Shown here in pieces: positions 25,176 to 31,557 of a stretch of DNA of 41,737 nucleotides. Each line of letters opens with the position of its first letter. Position 1 is the stretch's first letter. A model generated the notes under the pieces. That model had not been told where the DNA came from. It did no database searches and saw only the letters and a list, made by a program, of their open reading frames with translations. Origin of the DNA: a virus; the IMG/VR virus record IMGVR_UViG_3300036780_000136, positions 1 to 41,737 of that record; one strand, given 5' to 3'. A program made the position numbers and the translations under genes.

Positions 25176-25460
25176 ATGGCTGTTGGCGACCAGGCTGCAG
25201 CGGACGGTTTTCCCATAGTCCCGGACAGCGATCCAGCGAAGAATGGCGCACTAGAGATCAACCGGACGCGCGACTTTGTGGCGCAGGTCCTGAACCTGAT
25301 CCCGGAGATCTGGCCAGTAACCAAAGGCGGTACTGGCGGTGGAACTCCTGCCGCCGCCCGTACTGGAATCGGCATCTCATCTGGGACTGACGACCCGTCG
25401 GATGACAACGGCGGTACGGTGGATGGCAATATCTACTTCAAGATAATGCCTACGAGCTGA
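25176..25460 (+). CDS. Short tail fibre protein (94 aa)
   Basis: Contains TKGGTGGGTPAAARTGIGIS, a linker found at the junctions of phage tail fibres (pattern GGTGxxTxxxAR-x-x-L/I-G). The N-terminal half has FPIVPDSDPAKNGALEINRT and a helix RDFVAQVLNLIPEIWPV. The end is acidic (GTDDPSDDNGGTVDGNIYF). Such short proteins usually bridge baseplate and fibre. Start ATG 25176 with AGGAGG upstream. Confidence 0.75.
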   Translation: MAVGDQAAADGFPIVPDSDPAKNGALEINRTRDFVAQVLNLIPEIWPVTKGGTGGGTPAAARTGIGISSGTDDPSDDNGGTVDGNIYFKIMPTS

Positions 25461-25461
25461 C

Positions 25462-25884
25462 ATGAGCGAACCATCTCCGCCGAGAAATCTCGGCTACGAA
25501 AATCTGACCCCGACGTCGATAACCTTGAACTGGGATCCGCCAAACGATAACGGTGGTTCGTCTATCGTGAACTATCTCATCAGGCGGTACGACGGCGAGC
25601 ATGCGTCTGGGAATAGATTGACCTATCAGAGCCCGATAACAACACGGAACCTGACTGACCTCGTCCCAGGCCAGCAATACACATACGTAGTGCAGGCGAT
25701 CAATAAATCGGGGATATATTCCAATCCGTCGGGATCACTGACTGTCACTTCACGTACAGGTGTGTTTATGCGCCATAAAGGCTCATGGGTTCGAGTCCAA
25801 CCGTATATCAGGATCAATGCCGTCTGGACACCCGCACAGACGTTCGTTCGCAAGACTGGTGTATGGCAACCCACTAACAACTAG
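25462..25884 (+). CDS. FN3-domain minor tail protein (140 aa)
   Basis: Residues 3-97 form one fibronectin type III domain: PSPPRNLGYENLTPTSITLN, W in the B strand, YLIRRYDGEH, TRNLTDLVPGQQYTYVVQAI and a final NPSGSLTVTSRTG. A 40-residue C-terminus (KGSWVRVQPYIRINAVWTPA) resembles the ends of actinophage minor tail proteins. FN3 domains on phage tails bind or decorate. The start, ATG 25462, lies one base after the previous stop with only weak pairing (TACGAG), so the two genes are coupled. Confidence 0.82.
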   Translation: MSEPSPPRNLGYENLTPTSITLNWDPPNDNGGSSIVNYLIRRYDGEHASGNRLTYQSPITTRNLTDLVPGQQYTYVVQAINKSGIYSNPSGSLTVTSRTGVFMRHKGSWVRVQPYIRINAVWTPAQTFVRKTGVWQPTNN

Positions 25885-25896
25885 GAGCGGAGTGAG

Positions 25897-26163
25897 GTGA
25901 AATGGCTTTCGATACTTGGGCGCAACTTTCGGGATACAGTTCTAATGGGGTTCGGCGCATGGATCATCTGGACGCAAGTGTATGCCAAGAATCCAAACGG
26001 ATACCTGGCCGTCATCGGCTTCGCGTGCATGGTACCGTCAGGAAGAGCCGCTATCATCTCCATACTATCCGAGACTTCGCCGTCCTCGCAGTCATCTCAG
26101 TCTCGGGAAGCGCCGCCGGAACCACCCTCATCACAAGGGGGCACTGGTGAACATAAGGCTTAA
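25897..26163 (+). CDS. Small membrane protein in the lysis region (88 aa)
   Basis: A 12-residue N-terminus (VKWLSILGRNFR, GTG start) precedes two hydrophobic helices DTVLMGFGAWIIWTQVY and GYLAVIGFACMVP, then a long Ser/Gln/Pro-rich tail (PSSQSSQSREAPPEPPSSQG). The start GTG 25897 has GGAGCGGAG upstream. An overlapping frame from 25902 is open but has no site and no sensible composition. Proteins with two membrane segments next to the holin in actinophages are candidates for an antiholin or second holin, but I cannot assign this. It overlaps the next gene by 17 bases. Confidence 0.68.
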   Translation: MKWLSILGRNFRDTVLMGFGAWIIWTQVYAKNPNGYLAVIGFACMVPSGRAAIISILSETSPSSQSSQSREAPPEPPSSQGGTGEHKA

Positions 26164-26386
26164 ATACGCTTATGCCGTGCTTGTGGTTATTTCCATGTTG
26201 CTTTCCCTGGCTGTTTTGCTCGTCTGCATGGAACTCGTGCAGGATAACAAATCCCAGACTTGCGGCTTGCTGGGCATTATCGCTTCGAAAAACGTCAGCA
26301 AGCCGGTTCACCCATCCGCAGAACCAAGTCAGAACTCGGATTATCTGCGTCACCGCCGGTTCGTAGCTCTTGATAGGAATTGCTGA
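26147..26386 (+). CDS. Small membrane protein, paralogue A (79 aa)
   Basis: One N-terminal membrane helix (YAVLVVISMLLSLAVLLVCM) followed by a soluble tail with a single Cys in CGLLGIIA, then a KPVHPSAEPSQNSDYLRHRR segment and a terminal Cys. It is a paralogue of the next gene. It starts at GTG 26147 after AAGGGGG. The stop shares an A with the next ATG (TGATG). One-helix proteins with periplasm-like tails beside holins could act as spanin-like or holin-modulating factors, but no activity is known. Confidence 0.68.
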   Translation: MNIRLKYAYAVLVVISMLLSLAVLLVCMELVQDNKSQTCGLLGIIASKNVSKPVHPSAEPSQNSDYLRHRRFVALDRNC

Positions 26387-26625
26387 TGAAAGAACGCAGA
26401 GGTTACGTAGTCCTCGTGCTGATCTCCACTTTCCTGTCAATCGCGACGTATATTGCCGGCGTGTACAGTGTGAACGGGGACGAAAAGAAGTTCTGCGATC
26501 TGATCAACAGTCTCGTAGCAATTCCAGCGCAGAAGCCAACTGACCCGTCAGCAGACCCAAGCCGTGAACGAAGTTACATCATTTACCAGAAGTTCGAAAA
26601 ACTGGATCATTCTCTCGGCTGCTGA
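26386..26625 (+). CDS. Small membrane protein, paralogue B (79 aa)
   Basis: Same length and layout as the previous gene: a charged start MKERRG, a membrane helix (YVVLVLISTFLSIATYIAGV), FCDLINSLVAIP, then KPTDPSADPSRERSYIIYQK and a final Cys. The VLVxIS-x-x-LS-x-A and C-x-L-I pattern plus P-x-PSA-x-PS is shared with paralogue A. The start ATG 26386 is fixed by overlap with the preceding stop; the TTG at 26380 is not used. A role in lysis or membrane exclusion is possible. Confidence 0.68.
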   Translation: MKERRGYVVLVLISTFLSIATYIAGVYSVNGDEKKFCDLINSLVAIPAQKPTDPSADPSRERSYIIYQKFEKLDHSLGC

Positions 26626-26641
26626 CAAGAACGGAGAGGCA

Positions 26642-27016
26642 ATGAAGTTCAGGAACGAAGTGTACGACGCACTAAAAGACGTAGCGCTGCTATATTTGCC
26701 AGCGCTCGGCACACTGTACGCAGCTCTTGCGGGAATCTGGCATATTCCAGCGGCACAAGAGGTTGTCGGCTCGATCGTGGCAATCGACACTTTCCTGGGC
26801 GGTGTTCTCAAGCTTTCAAGCGCTGGTTACACAGTGCCCGTTGACGGGAAACTCGTGGTCGACACCAGCGATCAACAGATTGACAGGTTCAGTCTCGAAC
26901 TCGACAAGCACCCACAGGAATTCATCGATTCCGGGCAGAAAACCGTGACGATGAAGATCCACAAGTCTGCTCCCCCGGTGCCATCACGGCCGATTCCGAT
27001 GTCGAGGCCTGACTGA
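26642..27016 (+). CDS. Holin, r1t-like (124 aa)
   Basis: The N-terminal 70 residues contain two membrane segments separated by a short turn: VALLYLPALGTLYAALAGIW and VVGSIVAIDTFLGGVLKLS. The words LPALGTLYxALAGIW and TFLGxxL match r1t-type phage holins, which make pores that release the endolysin. A charged, Pro-rich cytoplasmic tail follows (KIHKSAPPVPSRPIPMSRPD). The start ATG 26642 has GGAGAGG at correct spacing; the longer frame from 26564 overlaps the preceding gene. The endolysin is at 1606, so lysis genes are split. Confidence 0.83.
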   Translation: MKFRNEVYDALKDVALLYLPALGTLYAALAGIWHIPAAQEVVGSIVAIDTFLGGVLKLSSAGYTVPVDGKLVVDTSDQQIDRFSLELDKHPQEFIDSGQKTVTMKIHKSAPPVPSRPIPMSRPD

Positions 27017-27043
27017 TTTCGCGAAGAAAACACGTCGTATAGT
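27014..27043 (+). promoter_or_regulatory. Promoter copy 1
   Basis: TATAGT at 27038-27043 with CGCG beginning at 27020, exactly 18 nt upstream, and GAGACCC downstream. The upstream hexamer TGATTT is a weak -35. Transcription would start near 27050, just before the GTG at 27067. One of four copies of the same element. Confidence 0.75.
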
Positions 27044-27066
27044 GAGACCCAACGAAAGGAATCGAC

Positions 27067-27369
27067 GTGTTTAGCCGCAAACCAACGGCCGAAACCCACC
27101 CTCTTGACGAGGGCATCACGAACCTCATCTCAGAAATAGCCGGAGAAGAAGCCGGTTCTGAAGAGCATACTCGGGCAGTCCAGTCACTGAAGACACTTAT
27201 GGAGCTCCGCGCCGCCGACAAGGCAGCAGCGAAGCCGTTCCCACTAAGTGCAGACCAGATGGCAGGTATCGCCGCGAATCTCCTCGGAATCGGCCTGATC
27301 ATGGCATTCGAGAAGGCACACGTGCTGACCACCAAGAGCCTGGCATTCGTCCCGAAAGTCAGCGTTTGA
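27067..27369 (+). CDS. Conserved phage membrane-associated protein (100 aa)
   Basis: N-terminal helical part (DEGITNLISEIAGEEAGSEE, TRAVQSLKTLMELRAADK) then a C-terminal hydrophobic helix: MAGIAANLLGIGLIMAFEKA, HVLTTKSLAFVPK. The ANLLGIxLIxxxEKAHVxTxK pattern recurs in short proteins of many siphophages and is listed as hypothetical. It probably associates with the membrane through the last third. GTG start at 27067 with AAAGGAA about 6 bases upstream. It is the first of a set of single-gene units, each with its own promoter. Confidence 0.72.
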   Translation: MFSRKPTAETHPLDEGITNLISEIAGEEAGSEEHTRAVQSLKTLMELRAADKAAAKPFPLSADQMAGIAANLLGIGLIMAFEKAHVLTTKSLAFVPKVSV

Positions 27370-27396
27370 TCCGCAGACCCAAGCAAGTCTCGTAAA

Positions 27397-27440
27397 CAGA
27401 GAGCCCTCGCAGTGTAAAAGCTGCCTGGGTTTTCTGTTTT
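27397..27440 (+). terminator. Terminator after the first single-gene unit
   Basis: Arms 27397-27412 and 27421-27436 pair at 14 of 16 positions (two of them G-U) around an 8-nt loop, then TTTT at 27437-27440. GTAAA (27392-27396) and TTTAC (27438-27442) can extend the stem. It lies between the stop at 27369 and promoter copy 2. Confidence 0.7.
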
Positions 27441-27456
27441 ACGGGGCCTGTAAAAT

Positions 27457-27486
27457 TTGCCTCGCGAAAAGTACTGGGCCTATAGT
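27457..27486 (+). promoter_or_regulatory. Promoter copy 2
   Basis: TTGCCT (27457-27462) as -35, CGCG at 27463-27466, 18-nt spacing to TATAGT (27481-27486), followed by GAACCC. Gene start ATG 27508 lies about 20 nt beyond the expected transcription start. Confidence 0.8.
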
Positions 27487-27507
27487 GAACCCTATAGAAG
27501 GATTGAA

Positions 27508-27714
27508 ATGGATAATTCATATCTTGTCGACGTAATTGACGACGCAATGAACACCTCCGTCGCCGCAGTAGCCCAGCTAAATGGAATGCCCGATGACCAA
27601 ACAAAAGTCAACGCGCTACTCCAAATCGCTGGTAGCCTGCAAGGTGACCTGGCGTTTGTGCAGAGTCAACTGCAAGAGACACCGAAGAAGAAGTTCTATC
27701 AACTCTGGAAGTAG
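27508..27714 (+). CDS. Small soluble protein of unknown function (68 aa)
   Basis: Not recognised. MDNSYLVDVIDDAMNTSVAA is followed by VAQLNGMPDDQTKVNALLQI and a C-terminal KKKFYQLWK. It is helical, without membrane segments, acidic at the start and basic at the end. It has GAAGGA before ATG 27508. It forms a single-gene unit with promoter copy 2 and the terminator at 27722-27748. Confidence 0.65.
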   Translation: MDNSYLVDVIDDAMNTSVAAVAQLNGMPDDQTKVNALLQIAGSLQGDLAFVQSQLQETPKKKFYQLWK

Positions 27715-27721
27715 TAACCAA

Positions 27722-27748
27722 GAGCCCCTAACACGGGCTCAAGGTTTT
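27722..27748 (+). terminator. Terminator after the second single-gene unit
   Basis: GAGCCC (27722-27727) pairs with GGGCTC (27735-27740) around a 7-nt loop, then AAGG and TTTT (27745-27748). The T-run overlaps the -35 of promoter copy 3. Confidence 0.68.
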
Positions 27749-27776
27749 GCCTCGCGAAAAAAACAACCCCTATAGT
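27747..27776 (+). promoter_or_regulatory. Promoter copy 3
   Basis: TTGCCT (27747-27752), CGCG (27753-27756), 18-nt spacing, TATAGT (27771-27776), then GAAACCC. Almost identical to copy 2 outside a few spacer bases. Confidence 0.82.
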
Positions 27777-27807
27777 GAAACCCGTTCCGTGTTTAGGAGA
27801 GGCAATA

Positions 27808-27996
27808 ATGGCCACCACCGAAGTCACGATCGAGGAAGAGACCCCCACCATCAGCCGCAAGCGCAAGGTTGCCGACGCCGTCACCACGACGTCCGTCACC
27901 ATCGCGCTCAGTCTGGTGGCTCAGGTCCTCATCCAGAAGGTCGTTACGAAGGTCCACACCACCATCGTCCCCGAAGACGCCACCAACAACGAGTAA
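27808..27996 (+). CDS. Small single-helix membrane protein (62 aa)
   Basis: Not recognised. An acidic start ATTEVTIEEETP and a basic patch SRKRK precede a hydrophobic helix VTIALSLVAQVLIQ. The end is polar (HTTIVPEDATNNE). TTAGGAGAGGC lies before ATG 27808. Codons are noticeably richer in C/G than in the neighbouring small genes, which may mean strong expression or a separate origin. Promoter copy 3 drives it and the terminator at 28003-28035 ends it. Confidence 0.65.
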   Translation: MATTEVTIEEETPTISRKRKVADAVTTTSVTIALSLVAQVLIQKVVTKVHTTIVPEDATNNE

Positions 27997-28002
27997 AGCA
28001 CC

Positions 28003-28035
28003 GAGCCCTGTAACAAGGGCTCATGCTTTTCTTTC
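28003..28035 (+). terminator. Terminator after the third single-gene unit
   Basis: GAGCCC (28003-28008) and GGGCTC (28017-28022) around an 8-nt loop, then ATGC TTTTCTTTC. Same stem sequence as the terminator at 27722. The next gene begins only 20 bases later with no promoter of its own, so it depends on read-through or antitermination. Confidence 0.68.
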
Positions 28036-28054
28036 TGCATCATTAGGAGAGATC

Positions 28055-28807
28055 ATGTCCGGATCGTCAAGGCTGGATTCTGTCAGCCGTATCCTCAGGA
28101 ACAATTCGCCAACAATCCTTTCAGGCGCAGCCATCGCCGGCGTGATCACCACCGCAGTTCTGACCGCCAAGGCTGCCACCAAAGTCTACGACAAGCAGCT
28201 CAGCGATGACGCCCCGCCGATCGAGTCCAAAAAGGATGTTGTCCAGGCTTACTGGACATATTTCATTCCTGCGGGCATCTCAGGTGCCGCTACGATCGCC
28301 TGCATCGCAGGGGCTAACCAGATCGGCCTGCGCCGGAATGCCGCGCTCCTCGGCGCTTACACGCTCGCTGACACCGCGTTCAGGGAGTACAAAGAAGAAG
28401 TCCTGACCCAAATCGGCAGGACGAAAGAGCAGAAAGTCCGCGACGAGATAGCCAGCAAGCAGATGGCTGAAAACCCGGTGAGCACCAGCACGGTGATCAT
28501 CGCCGGAAGAGGTGATCAGCTCTGCTATGACACCCTCACGGGTCGCTACTTTCAGAGTGACATCGAGGAAATCCGGCAGGCGGCAAACAAACTCAACGCC
28601 GGCATCATCGGCGGCGACATGTATGCCAGTCAGAACGAGTTTTACGGATTGCTGGGGCTGGCTCCAGTCACTATTGGCGATGAGCTGGGATGGAATCTCG
28701 AGAATCTCATCGATCTCCTGTTCTCCTCGCATCTCGCCGATGACGGGCGTCCATGTCTCGCAATCAAGTACAGGAACCTTCCCCGAAAGGATTATGGGAA
28801 GTTCTAG
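28055..28807 (+). CDS. DUF6353-like membrane protein, paralogue A (250 aa)
   Basis: Two N-terminal membrane segments: TILSGAAIAGVITTAVLTAK and YFIPAGISGAATIACIAGA. The soluble C-terminus contains RRNAALLGAYTLADTAFREY, then KVRDEIASKQMAENP and a later ASQNEFYGLLGL and SHLADDGRPCLAI. The order (NSPTILSG...AATKVYD...YFIPA...RNAALLGAY) matches the DUF6353 family of phage membrane proteins as I recall it; the function is unknown. Start ATG 28055 with TAGGAGAGATC. Longer frame from 27869 is open but overlaps the previous gene. A related gene is at 31880. Confidence 0.7.
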   Translation: MSGSSRLDSVSRILRNNSPTILSGAAIAGVITTAVLTAKAATKVYDKQLSDDAPPIESKKDVVQAYWTYFIPAGISGAATIACIAGANQIGLRRNAALLGAYTLADTAFREYKEEVLTQIGRTKEQKVRDEIASKQMAENPVSTSTVIIAGRGDQLCYDTLTGRYFQSDIEEIRQAANKLNAGIIGGDMYASQNEFYGLLGLAPVTIGDELGWNLENLIDLLFSSHLADDGRPCLAIKYRNLPRKDYGKF

Positions 28808-28985
28808 CTGGATCAGGAAGCTGTTCCCGGGTTTTGGGGCATTCTTGTTCTGGATTCTGTGGCCATGGATCGTCGTCAAGACCACAGCAAAGATGTACCG
28901 CAAGTACACCGGTGACGAGTTGCCAAAAGACCAGGCAATTCAGCTCCGGAAAGATCTTGCAAAAATACGGCCAGACAAGAAGTAA
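28794..28985 (+). CDS. Small membrane protein (63 aa)
   Basis: One strong hydrophobic helix near the N-terminus (FPGFGAFLFWILWPWIVV) followed by a basic, polar tail (KTTAKMYRKYTGDELPKDQA). The start ATG 28794 has AAAGG upstream and overlaps the end of the DUF6353-like gene by 14 bases; the tail after the helix faces the cytoplasm by the positive-inside rule. The unit ends before promoter copy 4. I do not recognise the protein. Confidence 0.6.
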   Translation: MGSSSWIRKLFPGFGAFLFWILWPWIVVKTTAKMYRKYTGDELPKDQAIQLRKDLAKIRPDKK

Positions 28986-29011
28986 CTCGCGGGAAAATCT
29001 GGCCCTATAAT
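28982..29011 (+). promoter_or_regulatory. Promoter copy 4
   Basis: CGCG at 28988-28991, 18-nt spacing, perfect consensus TATAAT at 29006-29011, then GAACCC. The -35 position (GTAACT) is a poor match. Directly after the predicted start lies a strong hairpin (next entry). Confidence 0.75.
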
Positions 29012-29020
29012 GAACCCGAT

Positions 29021-29060
29021 GGATACCCTGAGCTGAAACTAAACTCAGGGTATCCTTTTC
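29021..29060 (+). terminator. Attenuator-like hairpin directly after promoter copy 4
   Basis: GGATACCCTGAG (29021-29032) and CTCAGGGTATCC (29044-29055) form a perfect 12-bp stem with an 11-nt loop, followed by TTTTC (29056-29060). It begins about 10 bases after the -10 hexamer, so the transcript would start just ahead of the stem. The first gene starts at 29082, beyond the terminator. Either it attenuates that gene, or the promoter-terminator pair makes an RNA of about 40 nt. Confidence 0.75.
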
Positions 29061-29081
29061 TCCACCCAAAAGGAGTATTAC

Positions 29082-29444
29082 ATGACCGAGACCGAGAGCG
29101 TCCCAGTCGTAGTCCCGGGCAAGCCGGTTCCCGCGCCGCCGGCGAATGGGCGTTCAAAGCCGGTATCAGATCCAGATCGTTTTCTTAAAACGGCCAAGCG
29201 TCTCGCTGTCGACAACTACAACTCACACCGTGACCCGAACAAGTCGCCCGAGCTTATGCTGAGCTCGGTTTACATCATCCGGTTCTCGAAGACTCTCTCA
29301 AACTGGAATGCAGTCATCGCGTCGCCAATCATTCGCGGCTGGCTGTGGGAAATAACTTACAACGGCTACCGCAAGGAAGCCTACATCGAAACGTACAGGA
29401 AAGTTAACAACGTCCGGGTCGAACTGGAGGACAACGAACTATGA
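29082..29444 (+). CDS. DUF6275-like protein, paralogue A (120 aa)
   Basis: A Pro-rich N-terminus (VPVVVPGKPVPAPPANG) leads into FLKTAKRLAVDNYNSHRD, SVYIIRFSKTLSNWNAVIAS and WEITYNGYRKEAYIETYRKV. The FxKTLxNWxxxI...ExTYNGxxxExYxxxYxK pattern matches the DUF6275 family of phage proteins as I recall it and is repeated in the gene at 38415. The function is unknown. Start ATG 29082 with AAGGAG. It overlaps the following gene by 4 bases (ATGA). Confidence 0.72.
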   Translation: MTETESVPVVVPGKPVPAPPANGRSKPVSDPDRFLKTAKRLAVDNYNSHRDPNKSPELMLSSVYIIRFSKTLSNWNAVIASPIIRGWLWEITYNGYRKEAYIETYRKVNNVRVELEDNEL

Positions 29445-30106
29445 TCAAGAAAGAAATCAAATACGAAGACTTCGACGGGAATCCGGTCGTCGAGACGCAC
29501 TACTTCCACATGTCCAAGCCGGAGCTGCTTGAACTCGAGAACTCTGTCAAAGGCGGCTACGAGGCATATCTGACGAAAGTCGCCAAGTCCGGCGAGATCC
29601 CGAAGATGATGCAGGTTCTCAGCGACATCATTTCACGGGCGTACGGCCAGCGCGAGGAAGGCAGCAGCACGCGCTTCAACAAATCGAAGGAACTTTCAGA
29701 GCAGTTCCTGCACTCGCTGGCATATGACGCGTTGCTCGGCGAACTGATGACCTCCGAGACCGCGATGATTGATCTCGTCAACGGCCTGATGCCTAAGGAC
29801 CTGATGCAGATGGTGGCTGCACAGGAAGCCGCGAAAAAGAAGGTGGCCGTTTCCGCTCGGCCACCGCAAGGAAGCACGACAAAACAGAAGCGTGCTGAAG
29901 AAGATACGCCTCGAATCGATCTGCCTGAAGAGCAGGCGATCAGAATCAGCGGTCTCGCCCATCCCTACGACAAGAACCACGAGCTTCTGCCTTGGGCCTT
30001 CCGGGACCCGACTGAGGAAGAACTCGTCGTGATGACCATGGCAGAGATACGGGCCGCCATGCAGCGGCATACGAACGGCTGGGAAGCACCGAAGGGTGTT
30101 CAGTAA
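29441..30106 (+). CDS. Phage protein resembling a tail assembly chaperone family (221 aa)
   Basis: The N-terminus KKEIKYEDFDGNPVVETHYF, then MSKPELLELENSVKGGYEAY, DIISRAYGQREEGSSTRFNK and SETAMIDLVNGLMPKDLM match a family recurring in siphophages of Gram-positive bacteria, listed as hypothetical and sometimes as a tail chaperone. The second half (150-221) is charged, with WAFRDPTEEELVVMTMAEIR. It starts at ATG 29441 with GGAGG about 10 bases upstream. Its place among accessory genes, away from the tail block, argues against a simple chaperone role. Confidence 0.55.
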   Translation: MIKKEIKYEDFDGNPVVETHYFHMSKPELLELENSVKGGYEAYLTKVAKSGEIPKMMQVLSDIISRAYGQREEGSSTRFNKSKELSEQFLHSLAYDALLGELMTSETAMIDLVNGLMPKDLMQMVAAQEAAKKKVAVSARPPQGSTTKQKRAEEDTPRIDLPEEQAIRISGLAHPYDKNHELLPWAFRDPTEEELVVMTMAEIRAAMQRHTNGWEAPKGVQ

Positions 30107-30246
30107 GCAATTTTCATGGGAGCCTTGCTCATTTCTGTACGCTCAGGCTTAAACGACAATATACGAAGCTCTTCCACATCTCCCCTCCGATGTGAATCCC
30201 CCAAGAGTTCGTTATGTGTCCCACTTTCATCTAGACAAGGACACTC

Positions 30247-30900
30247 ATGGAAATGAACGTCGAGCAGCCAAGTGGGCGCCAGGAAACACGACGTGTCTCT
30301 TATCCAGCCAATTCGAGAAAAGGCAAGACTGAGGAAACCAGGAAACCGAAAATCGAGAGTGTTGTCACGAGTCCCGTCAGTGCCCGGAAGCAGAGTGTAG
30401 GAGGACGTTTCCTGCATTCGTTCATAAGCGAAGACGGTGGATCCGTCACTCAGTATGTGGTGATGGAAGTCTTGCTGCCGGCATTCAAAAACATGCTTTC
30501 GGATGGTGTCAGCAAAGGCGTCGAACGTCTTCTCTTCGGCGATGCTCACCCTAGCAGGTCAGGCCGGACCGGTTACACCAATTACAGTCCGGCACGGAGA
30601 ATTCCCGGCAGCCCGTACAATGACCCGCGTCCACCTCTGTCGAGGCAGGCCAGGACCACGCACAATTTCGACGACATCATCATCTCGAGCAGGGCTGAAG
30701 CCGAAGATGTTCTCGACCGGCTGAGAGACCTGATCAACGAGTACGAAGTCGCTACGGTGTCTGACTTGTACGATCTGGTCGGGCTTACTGGCGAATTCAC
30801 TGACGACAAGTGGGGCTGGTACGACTTGAGAAGTGCCAGTGTGCAACCGATCAGAGGTGGTTATCTGCTCAGGCTGCCGAGAACCCAGTCGATCGTGTAA
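30247..30900 (+). CDS. Conserved phage protein, basic N-terminus (217 aa)
   Basis: Residues 1-60 are basic and disordered; 60-95 are helical (QYVVMEVLLPAFKNMLSDGV). The second half has THNFDDIIISSRAEAEDVLD, then YEVATVSDLYDLVGLTGEFT and DDKWGWYDLRSA, and ends with YLLRLPRTQSIV. The HNFDDIIISSRAEAExVLDRL...DLYDLVGLTGxFTDxKWGW pattern recurs in hypothetical proteins of actinophages and other siphophages. Function is unknown. The start is ATG 30247 with AAGG upstream, ATG 30253 the alternative. The 140 bases before it (30107-30246) hold no gene and no clear promoter. Confidence 0.68.
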   Translation: MEMNVEQPSGRQETRRVSYPANSRKGKTEETRKPKIESVVTSPVSARKQSVGGRFLHSFISEDGGSVTQYVVMEVLLPAFKNMLSDGVSKGVERLLFGDAHPSRSGRTGYTNYSPARRIPGSPYNDPRPPLSRQARTTHNFDDIIISSRAEAEDVLDRLRDLINEYEVATVSDLYDLVGLTGEFTDDKWGWYDLRSASVQPIRGGYLLRLPRTQSIV

Positions 30901-30908
30901 GGATTGTC

Positions 30909-31139
30909 ATGCCCAAACCGAACAGCATTACCACCAAAATCCGGCGTGAACTAGCGAATCGACTCCAGCCTTGCCCGGACAAAGGAGAGGCCTGGTGTGT
31001 TAACTGCACTCTGAATTCGGGCCGTACGGCCGTGCTTTCGGCAGACGGCATCAACCCTCATACACTTGAGCATTACCGTATCAATCACGAAGATCACGTA
31101 AGCATTCTGGCCACGTGGCCATCTCAAATCAAGGAGTAA
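30909..31139 (+). CDS. Small protein with a C-x(8)-C-x-x-C motif (76 aa)
   Basis: Basic N-terminus (PKPNSITTKIRRELANRLQP), then CPDKGEAWCVNC, the spacing of a compact zinc-binding site but with no further Cys, and a His-rich end (HTLEHYRINHEDHVSI). Unrecognised family. ATG 30909 lies after TAAGGATTG; an upstream in-frame start would overlap the previous gene. Confidence 0.6.
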   Translation: MPKPNSITTKIRRELANRLQPCPDKGEAWCVNCTLNSGRTAVLSADGINPHTLEHYRINHEDHVSILATWPSQIKE

Positions 31140-31143
31140 TTCA

Positions 31144-31557
31144 ATGTTCAAGAAAAGCGAAGTGGTCGTTATCATCGGCGTTTTCTTCTTCGTTGTCGGA
31201 GTTGCGATTGTCGCGTATTTCGCCAGCGAGTTGAATAACAGCGCACCGGTTGTCTCACATTCGGTAACCGCAACGCCAGCGAACACCCCGATTCTCGCAG
31301 CCCCAATCCAGACGATGCCGACTGCCAGGCAGATAGCCGCTCATCTGCACTGCGACCACTTCAAGGACCTCGGCTCCGGCGGCGTCATCCCGTCCGTCGA
31401 CTCCGGCAGTTGCTGGATCGGTGCGCAGAAGTACGCCATCAACACGTTCGAGACGAAGCAGATCCGCAACGCATGGCTGGAAGCCGCTGAGCCACTCGGC
31501 GTGACACCCAAGTGGACAACCGCGAATGCCGTCATCTACAAGTCGGTGACAACATGA
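31144..31557 (+). CDS. Membrane-anchored exported protein with actinobacterial-type domain (137 aa)
   Basis: A single N-terminal helix (VVVIIGVFFFVVGVAIVAYF) anchors the protein after KK; the rest is outside the membrane. After a Ser/Pro/Ala-rich linker, the last 80 residues contain TARQIAAHLHCDHFKDLG, SGSCWIGAQKYAINTF, and WLEAAEPLGVTPKW. This C-x-x-F ... C ... I-x-x-F-x-x-x-x-x-R-x-x-W pattern resembles extracellular domains of actinobacterial lipoproteins. It has AAGGAG before ATG 31144. It could alter the host envelope (for example superinfection exclusion), an inference. It overlaps the next gene as ATGA. Confidence 0.6.
   Translation: MFKKSEVVVIIGVFFFVVGVAIVAYFASELNNSAPVVSHSVTATPANTPILAAPIQTMPTARQIAAHLHCDHFKDLGSGGVIPSVDSGSCWIGAQKYAINTFETKQIRNAWLEAAEPLGVTPKWTTANAVIYKSVTT

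Noticed and set aside
25902-26150. Alternative gene MAFDTWAQLSGY at the lysis cassette
   Set aside because: Overlaps the membrane protein at 25897 in another frame. The 25897 frame has the better site and a credible membrane pattern.
27461-27776. CRISPR-like or transposon repeats from the CGCGAAAA elements
   Set aside because: The repeats are at promoter positions before genes, with unequal spacing of hundreds of bases and no terminal inverted repeats.
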